Assembly (NCBI GenBank): GCA_029964075.1
Contig: CM057146.1
Span: forward strand, 12,543,501-12,607,500
DNA from: Patiria pectinifera
Taxonomy: Eukaryota; Echinodermata; Asteroidea; Valvatida; Asterinidae
Reading direction: 5' to 3'
DNA length: 64,000 bases
Shown here piece by piece: positions 1 through 9,000 of the stretch. Numbering within the stretch: the stretch's first letter is position 1; each line of letters opens with the position of its first letter. The notes below the pieces were generated by a model, which saw only the letters and a list, made by a program, of their open reading frames with translations, was not told the DNA's origin and did no database searches. Made by a program: the position numbers and the translations under genes.

Positions 1-898
1 GTTTCAAGTCTGAAATCTTGCCAATTTGCCAGCTTGTTGGACTATTTATCAGCTTTTTAACAAGCTATAGTTTGTCCAAAACCATCCATCTTAAGTACCT
101 TTAGACTGCAATACATGAGAGCCACGCCGGTTGGCGCTGACAGGCCTTGCTGTAGGATTTACTGCACAAAAACGAAACTAGTGGCATCGTGTACTAATTT
201 TGACGTTTATTCCAAAAGTTTCAATCTGAAACCTTGCCGATTTGTCACCTTGTTGCCCTAGTCATCAGTTTTCCAACAAGCTATAAGTTTGTCCAAAACA
301 ATCCATGTTCAGGTAACTTTAGACGTTGATACATGAGAGCCATGCCGGTTGGCGCTGACAGGCCTTGCTATGGGATTTACTGTACAAAAACAAAACTAGT
401 GGCATCATGTACTACATATGACGTTTACTCCAAATGTGCCAAGTTTGAACCTAGCCGATTTGCCAGCGTGTACCTTATCATAATTAATGATAAGATACCT
501 TTAGACTGCGATGCATGAGAGCCATGCCGGTTGGCGCTGACAGGCCTTGCTATAGGATTTATTGCACAAAAACGAAACTAGTGTAATCATGTACTACATC
601 TGACGTTTACTCCAACAGTTTCAAGTCTGAAGCATTGCCGATTTGCCAGCTTGTTGGTTTATTCATCTGCTTTTCAACAAGCTATAGTTTGTCCAAATCC
701 ATCCCTGTTAAGGTACCTTTAGACTGCGATACATGAGAGCCATGTCGGCTGGCGCTGACAGGCCTTGCTCAGAGATTTACTGCACAAAAACAAAACTAGT
801 GGCATCATGTACCTACATCTGACGCGCACTCCAAAAGTTTAAAGTCTGAAGCCTTGTAGATTTGCCAGCTTGTTGGCCTATTCATCTGCTTTCCAACT
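1..898. repeat. Satellite array, about 217-bp unit, 4+ copies
   Basis: Units start at about 1, 218, 435, 618 and 837, each opening with a GTTTCAAGTCTGAA-like block. Each also carries a GAGAGCCATGCCGGTTGGCG segment and a CTAGTGGCATCATGTAC segment. Unit lengths are 217, 217, 183 (internal loss) and 219, then a partial unit. The array runs off the left edge. Short open frames inside repeat from unit to unit and are not genes. Confidence 0.9.
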
Positions 899-2881
899 AG
901 TGGTCGGTTCTCGAAGGGTAGACCGTAAGTATACCCGCCACTATCAACATCAATAATGTAGGGGCCGGAGGTGTTGCTGTTAGTGCACCAAATTAGCGTC
1001 CCTAAATAACAGATTTTAGATAGATGTTTGCAGACCTTATATGGAACAAATTAAAACACTCTCTCACAAAAAGATATAAGCATTATTTATTTATTTATCT
1101 ATCCATTCCTGTACCAAACTGAAACATGATTACGAGTATAAGGTAGACATTGACTTTCTTTTCATTTGCGACTGCATCCAATTAAGTCATATAGGCTAAT
1201 CTAACAGAAGATGCACAGAAAAATTGAATCCAGTTGAAATTATTTTCAAAACTAAAAGGCCCAATATGGATAACTTGATATAAAAAGTATGACAGTTTTT
1301 GTTTAGTGCACGATGGTGATTTTTCCCTGTATAGAGCCTTGTGTAACATAGACTTTTGTATTTTTTAAATATCATTGGATAACGTTACACTTTGCAGGTG
1401 CTGATTGGATTTCGTGCTGAACTGAGTCAGCACTTTGAAAATGGAATGTTCGACACTTTCAACTTGGTTAAAGTTCAATGACGGGAAGCACAAGGTTTCT
1501 TTAAACAAACAAAACAAAACACCCCTGAAAGTTGAACTGCTACTCATTACCGACCCTAACCGACTTGTTCCTGAGTATGCTAAACTATAGAATCAAGATT
1601 GCTTTCTATATAGACATGGTAAACCAAGTATCAATGTGGAATGATTCTACGTTGTACCTGATATTGATTCGAAACTAACCTAGTGCAATATATAACATTA
1701 CTACATTTTTTCTTTGTGCAGAATGCAATTGGCTTATAGACAATGACCATTAACAGACGACTTCTTTGAAGGGGCTTCACAGGAATCAATACGCATGCCT
1801 CTGGTTCACTTCCAAGGTACAGGGGGCTTCGCTAATCCAAAATGGAAACTGCTACATTGTTAAAGTACACAGATGCTTTCAGATAACGTGTCATTTTGGT
1901 CCTCGTTTTTTGTCCTCATCTTGAGATTTATGCCAACATGGGCTGATCGTTATTTGATGAGGTAATTTATTCCATTCTTTCATTAAAGAAACTACATTCT
2001 AGTGCTGACAAAAATAGCTTGTCGAATGGTAGGCATGCAACTGTCGTAATACTGGTGGCTTTATGTTACCAGGTTCCCAAAGCGCTTGGTCAAAATCTCC
2101 ATGAATTAGATGACAACATAGAAGACACCAGATCACTACTATTGGCAAACAAGCCATACATCATTGCGGAAATATAACATCATATTATGCACCTATTAAT
2201 GCAAAACCACATATTAAACCAAACCTTTAACAATTAAAATATAACAACAGAAAATATCTATATCTATGGCAAACTAGTCTAATTACAGCCTGAGGCAGGC
2301 TGCAAAGATAAAATAAAGCCTGCTATACAACCAACATGTATCATTAATTCCCAAAAGTAACCTAATAAGCGATTACACCAAATAACATCATCAAATGTAT
2401 TTCCTAATAAATGCGCTGTTTTATAGACTTCAACAAAATGAAAGAGTTGTACAAGTTGCTCTGATAAACTTTGAGAAAAGGTAATGTTCATACAAAACAA
2501 GTATATGCGTCATTTGTTTTGTTCTGTACATAGATGATGGCATCCATATATACATGTACACATTTTTGGGGGAAACGTGCAGTTCCTTTTGCTGAGAGAC
2601 TAACCAAAGTCATCATTGGCAATGCTGATCACTAATGCCACAATTAATTCCACCAAAAAAAATGCCACTTTGGGAAAAAAAAATCAATTACATGTTCATT
2701 GTATATGTTGTGGCATACATTTAACTAACATAATCCCTTTACTTGCTGAACCATGATAACATAAATTCAATTAAGAATTTCACATTCATGATGTACCCCC
2801 TCAAAAACCAACACCATCATCTACAAGTAAACCGCACTTCCAATAGACCAATTTCCTTTGTAGGAAATCATCACTATAATC
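899..2881. other. 3' flank of RhoGDI A, no gene seen
   Basis: AT-rich sequence downstream of the minus-strand RhoGDI stop codon; it should hold that gene's 3' UTR. I found no clear minus-strand poly(A) signal close to the stop. A dispersed repeat at about 1849-2040 (ACAGATGCTTTCA...CATTAAAGAAACTACATTCT) is related to 23380-23540. A short ATTT run lies at about 1083. No open frame looks coding. Confidence 0.6.
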
Positions 2882-3078
2882 TTATTCCCAATCTTTCTTA
2901 ACGGAGAAACTCCACTCCCACTCTAAGTAGATATTCTTGTCATCGTCTGTGAATTTACTCTTGACAAAGTAGACACCACGGCTTAGCATACCTTTGGGTA
3001 ACTCATCCACAGGAGTCTTGAAGAATTGCTCTTCCGTTTTGGGCCCGTAACTCCCAACCATGGACTGTTCCTTGTCCA
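2882..3078 (-). CDS. RhoGDI A last coding exon
   Basis: 197 nt including the TAA stop, again exactly the length found in copy B. Acceptor TTGTTCTTTGCAG, entered in phase 1. It encodes DKEQSMVGSYGPKTEEQFFK through WEWSFSVKKDWE, the C-terminal half of the prenyl-binding domain. 37 of 64 residues match copy B by hand count. Confidence 0.92.
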
Positions 3079-6000
3079 CTGCAAAGAACAAGTGGTTGAT
3101 TGGGGTTATGCCAGAGTTGTAATGACTCTAGTCAATGACTCGACTCGAGTCCGACTCGAGTCACAATTTTTGGTGACTCGACTCGACTCGAGTTTGTAAT
3201 GAAAATTTCAATCAATTTTTAGGTTGGGCACATTGTTTTTGGATATTTTGTGTTTCAATGTGGACGGTCTTAAATATTGCCAGAACATCCTTCTAGCCTA
3301 TTTAGAACTTAAAATTCAAGCATTTCTAGAAATTCCCCTACACCCTATTTTGTTCTATCCATTTTCAGTATCAATTAAAGTAGATTTACAAGTGTTCATG
3401 GATTTTGCATCCCTAAGCAATACCCTTAACCGCGATGGTTCCTCAGCACAAACAAAGAAAAGGCAGCTATTAATTAGGGCACCATGTCGCGTCACATTGA
3501 GACTTTTTTTGGAGGGGGGGTCCAGACAAATTGTGTCAGATGGTTACCCTGTACTACGGGTGTTTTCTCACAAAAAGGCGCACCCATGCAGTGTTCTATT
3601 CAAGTTCAGTACAATACAAGTCCATTCACAAAAAAATCACAAATACATTTTAAAAATCTGGTCATAAGTAGTAGAGGATGACTAATAACAAAAGAATGCA
3701 TTAGTCAGAGGTCATTTCAACAGCTTGTGAAAGGCCTTGGGACTGGACTGGATATATTGTGTTACTAAAATCAAAATGCAACACCGGGTGAGCGGCAAAT
3801 TGCATGTCCGTACATTCACTCACCTCTGATGCCCTTTCTGTAAACAACGTAAAAAAACCGCAGTCCAGAGACAATCTCACGTTGGACCTTTATTGGATAC
3901 AGACCAAAAAAAAGTAAAGACAACAATTCAAAAATCACGAAAAACCTTACTTTAAGTCTATTCTGTTCGGACCGCACGCCTGAGTGCAGAAGTCATCATC
4001 ATAACGACGGGTCCGATTGGGTTGGAGCTTGGTGCGTACCTAAACCCGGATGTGTTATAGATGAAAATGTAAGTTACGTCATGTGACGTCATCACGTGAC
4101 AAGTGACGTCATATGATTTGAAGGCCTATATCTACAGAACGACAGGTCCGATTGGGTTGAAAGTTGGTATGTACCTAGACCGGGATTTGTTATATAAAAT
4201 CAACCGTGACAGACCTGAAGATGACTTTTTTGGGAATCGATAGTGAACTTGCTTTCAACGATGTATGCTCTGCCTTAATTGTTATTTACAAAACAATGAA
4301 TATAGATGAAAATTGATGTGACGTCATCATGACGTCATCACGTGACATGTTGTGTCATAATTCAAAGCCCTATGAGAATGTGATCACATATTATATGCAA
4401 TGTAATCACGTATTATATGCAATTCAAAGCCCTATGAGAATGTAATCACATATTATATGCCACCATTTATTATAAACAGAACTACATATCCTTCCTGGAT
4501 GGAAATTATACCTAAAACTTTACATGTCACATGTCACAAAAAGTTACCGAAACAGCCCTGTGTTTGTCCACAAACATAAGTCTAGTTATGACTTAATTTC
4601 GTTGCCTTGCTGATGCCTCTTGGATGCCTCAATGTTCGACGGTCAGTCGTAGCTTCTAATGCCTTCCTGGTGCTTCTTTGATGCCTGATGCCTTGGTGAT
4701 GCCTCTTTGATGCCTCAATGCTCTATGGTCAGTCATAACTTATGATGCCTTCGTGATGCCTTCGTGATGCCTTTCTGATGCCTGATGGTCTGTCATGGCC
4801 TCGAATGCCTTCCTGGTGCCTCATTGATGCCACTTTTGATGCCTGATGGCTAGTGATGACTTAACGCTAATGTGTTGCTGATGCCTCTTTGATGCGTCAA
4901 TGCTCGATTGTCAGTCATAACTTATGATGCCTTTCTGATGCCTGAGTGGTCTGTCATGACCACCGAATGCCTTCCTGGTGCTTCATTGATGCCGGTTGAT
5001 GCCTGATGGCTAGTGATGACTTAATGCTAATGTGTTGCTGATGCCTCTTTGATGCCTCAATGCTCGATTGTCAGTCATAATATCTAATACCTGGTTCCTC
5101 TTTAATTGATGCCCCTTGGATGCCTGATTGTTAGTGATAACATACTTCTGATGCCTTGCTGATGCCTCTTTGATGACTCAACGCTCGATGGTTAGTCATG
5201 ACTTCTACAGCCTTTGTGTTGCCTTCCTGGTGCCTCGTTGATACACCTTTGATGCCTGATGGCAAGTGATGACTTAATTCTGATGCCTTGCTGATCGATG
5301 CCTCAATTCCTCGATGTTCAGTCATAACTTTTAATGATTTCCGGATGCCTCTTTGATGCCCCTTTGATGCCTGATGGCTAGTGATGACTTAATTTTGATG
5401 CCTTGCTGATGCCTCGTTGATGCCTCAATGCTCGAAGGCCAGTCATGTTTTATGATGCCTCTTTATTCCTCAGTGCTCGATGGTCAGTCATGACTAATGA
5501 TGCCTTCCTGAAGCCTCTTTGATGCCCCTTTGGTGCCTGATACAGTCAGTGATGACTTCTGATCGATGCCCGTTTGATGGCCGTTTGATGCCTGTTTGAT
5601 ACCTGCCTGTGATGCCTGATGCTCAGTGATGACTTCTGATGCCTTCCCGATGCCTTATATTGATTGATGCCTAAACAATGCCATGAGCTTCAGATGAACA
5701 TCAGCAGTCATCATTTTTACATCAATTATATGTTTCTTGATGACTGATTAATGTACGCCTTTAATGTTTTTCTTTATAAACTTTGCTCAAATTGCTACTC
5801 TTTTGATGTCCAATGATGCCTAAAAGAATGTGATGCCTTTTTGATGACCATTTGATGCCTATTTGATGGCAAAGCAGCTAATTCATGGCAAGTTCAGCCA
5901 AGCCGCCTGAAAGGTAGAGGGCGTTATCTCGGCAATGGGAGTTAAAGGAAATAAACAACTTTTGCTTTTGCTGTACTTTTCAGAAAGGATGTAGTTGGGC

Positions 6001-9000
6001 GGAGTATATTGCAGCAAATATCGTCATTGAACTGACCTGTTAAAGTTTGTGTTTATACATGCAGATGTTGAAAGAAAAAAACCGAAAGCTGTTCTTGTAG
6101 TCTAGTTGCCTGACCTTACTTCAGACGAAACAGACCAATTTATAGAGGACGGGGAATTGTCAGGTCAGGGAACTGAATCAACTTTAAACAAAATGTGGAC
6201 TTATTAAACTTGTTAAAATGGGGGCAGTATTTGAACCAAAATAGTATTTTTTTTCCAATGATGGGCAGTACAAAATAATCCACTTTTCTTGAAAATGACA
6301 GCACACCAGGTGCAATGATTTCACATGACGCATGGGCCCTGGACTATTGTTTTTATTTTTTTTATGTTGCAAATGATTAAGGTGTATATATTCCCTTTTA
6401 AAAAATTCCATGCATGCCCCATGGTGTGCACATTAGCAAGAACATGATCCCCAAATATTTCTGGTTGGTGTGTTTTCCATGATTCAATATTTCAAACGCA
6501 GGCTCCGATATAATAGAATCTACTCACCTTGAATTTGATTTTATTAATCCTAAATTTGATTTTAATCTTCATGCTACGCACAATAGCGAGATCCATAATG
6601 TGGCTGTTGCATTTCCATTGATGCAATTCTTGAAAGGCAGGCACTGAAAATATAAATTAGAATCAACTCACCCTGAACTTGAGTTTAATCCTGTACTCGG
6701 TGCCTTCCTTAACCACAATTGGGTTATGCTTCAATTGAGACAGATCACCTTTGAACAAAGCAAAGAGGACGAAAAAAGTGTGACAATCCAAGTGAAAATT
6801 GGGAAAACAAAACAATTTCAAAAGAAGACAACCTTCAGTTTAAAGCCACATAGGATCACTTGCATTTGTTGTTATTTCTGAAGTGGACCAATTTAAAGGC
6901 TGTTAATTAATAGCAGACATCGTTCGATTCCGAGCTATCAAATCCTTTGTGAACACCTTGCTGCAAAAAATCAAAAAAATCAACCCATCCCCTAACATAA
7001 CCCACTGTACATTTGTAACCGTCAAAATGCAGCTTGTAGAATTTGTTGTACATAGAACCCATAGGTCACAGGGAGTACCCGAGAAAATTGTTTGTTGCGA
7101 TAATGCCAAGGCTAAGTCCTTACCAGTGTGGCGTAACTAGGGTTAAACTCCTAGGCAGGCACCTGCGGGTCCATTTTTTTAAGGGGAGACTGAAGTGAGA
7201 ATATGGTTAACTGCATTTTTGTTAAATATTTTTGGGTGGGAGGGGGAGGGTTGTTCAAAAAATTATGGCCGTTAAGAAGTTATTTAGGCACCTTTTTCAC
7301 ATACAAATTGTTACATGTAATGTGAGTTTCTTTTATTAAGGCAGAGAAGTAAGGTTAATTTTTTTATGCGAATAGCCTTTTTGGGGGGTCGGCTTTAGTA
7401 TTGTTTTTGTTGATGTGGGGGGGGGGGGGCAACATGGGACACTCGCACATCCATGCTGAAATGTACACACTTTTTTCCGGACTTTTTTTGGCATCCGTAA
7501 TATCAGAAAATGGTGGGGGAGGGGCTGGTATACCATCTTCCAATGGGGGCGGTCTTCAAAACCGACGATTATGCAAACTTGGATATTTTATAGGGCGCAT
7601 TGTAATGCATTTGTCGTTCGTGTCCTCGCTATACCAATTTTGGGAATATAGTTACAAACAGAATATTATATATTTACCAACGTGGACAGACTGCATTGTG
7701 AGATACCTACCATAACGTAAGTTACCAATATTAATATCCCTCTACAGAGTTTACGATTGTTTTTTTTTTGATAATTGAACTGGCAGCTTGCACATGACTT
7801 ACACCCGACCGACACCCGGGTGTCGGTCACTTCGTTAAATGTCAACTTCGCCGACAACCACTTCGCCGTACATGGGGCAGTGTGGTGCAACATAATTGTT
7901 TTGCTTTGTCCTTTTCTGGTAACGTGAGTTATGCCTACTAATAACAAAAATATTGCCAGACCAATAAAAGTTGGTTTTGTTGCCCTATTTGTAGAATGTG
8001 CGCTTAATTTCAAGAGATTTTTCTGTGAGAAAAATAGTCCGAAGTCCCATTGGTCCGACCTCCCATTTGTCCGAAGTCCCATTGGTCCGAAGTCCCATTG
8101 GTCCGAAGTCCCATTGGTCCGAAGTACCATTGGTCCGAAGTCCCATTGGTCCGAAGTCCCATTGGTCCGAAACAGAATACTGTGGCGGAACCGATCCTGA
8201 CACCATTTGTGGCGGAACCGGCGGGTGTTGGCGGGAACCCGAGGGGACTGGTCTTACTTATCCCGGGACTCCAACCCACACCAATTATCCCACAAAAATA
8301 TTTATTAGCCTAACGAACGGGTGAGCGGCTACCCATACGAAAGGGGAGACAATTAACGAACGGTGGACTAAGCCTAGGGGCTGTTCGTTTGGTGGAAATT
8401 TACCACCGTTTTGTGACTGAGTAATTCATTGAATGTAATTAGAGCAAGACAAGTAGCGACGATAGGCCTCAAAGTGAACTCAGGTAACCCTCACAACAGA
8501 CCTAGGTAACCCTCAGTGAACCTGGTAACCATCACAGTGAACCTAGTAACCCTCAAGGTGAACCTGAGTAACCCTCACATAGACGAGTTATTCCAAAGAC
8601 GATTATCAATAGGATTTATTCAAGAATAGTTATAACAAGGGTCAACTGCAGTTACTGCACCCTTTGTAGTAAACTTAATTAGCCTTAGGTAACCCTCACG
8701 TGGTCAACTGCACCACATGATTATAAACTTATACAAGTATAATCCCCGTTATTATCACAGTTCCAATAACCCTCACACAGATTGAGCTGTCCCAATAACC
8801 CTCACAGAGGAAAGGTAACCCTCAACCCAATTTACACTATGAGCCCGATGTACATATAGCCCTCGCACAAGAAAGGTAACCCTCAACACGATTTATCGTC
8901 AGAGCAGGCTGTACTTTGTAATCCAAATAACCCTCACACGATCTGAGCGGTCCCAATAACCCTCACAGGAAACCAGTAAACCTCACAGTTATACAATATA

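Noticed and set aside
3224-3667. Plus-strand open frame with NVDGLKYCQN, similar to the missing RhoGDI exon segment
   Set aside because: It is on the wrong strand for copy A, lacks splice borders of the right phase, and similarity is confined to a few residues. Probably chance.
3790-3850. Tiny exon-like TTTACAG / AAAGGGCATCAGAG / GTGAGT on the minus strand
   Set aside because: Its 14-nt length has the wrong phase for the missing RhoGDI A exon and it encodes nothing recognisable.
7666-8324. Long open frames encoding repeated SDQWDFGPMGLRTNGT or KSHWSEVPLVRSPIGP
   Set aside because: These are translations of the 16-bp minisatellite, open on both strands in several frames; no gene context.
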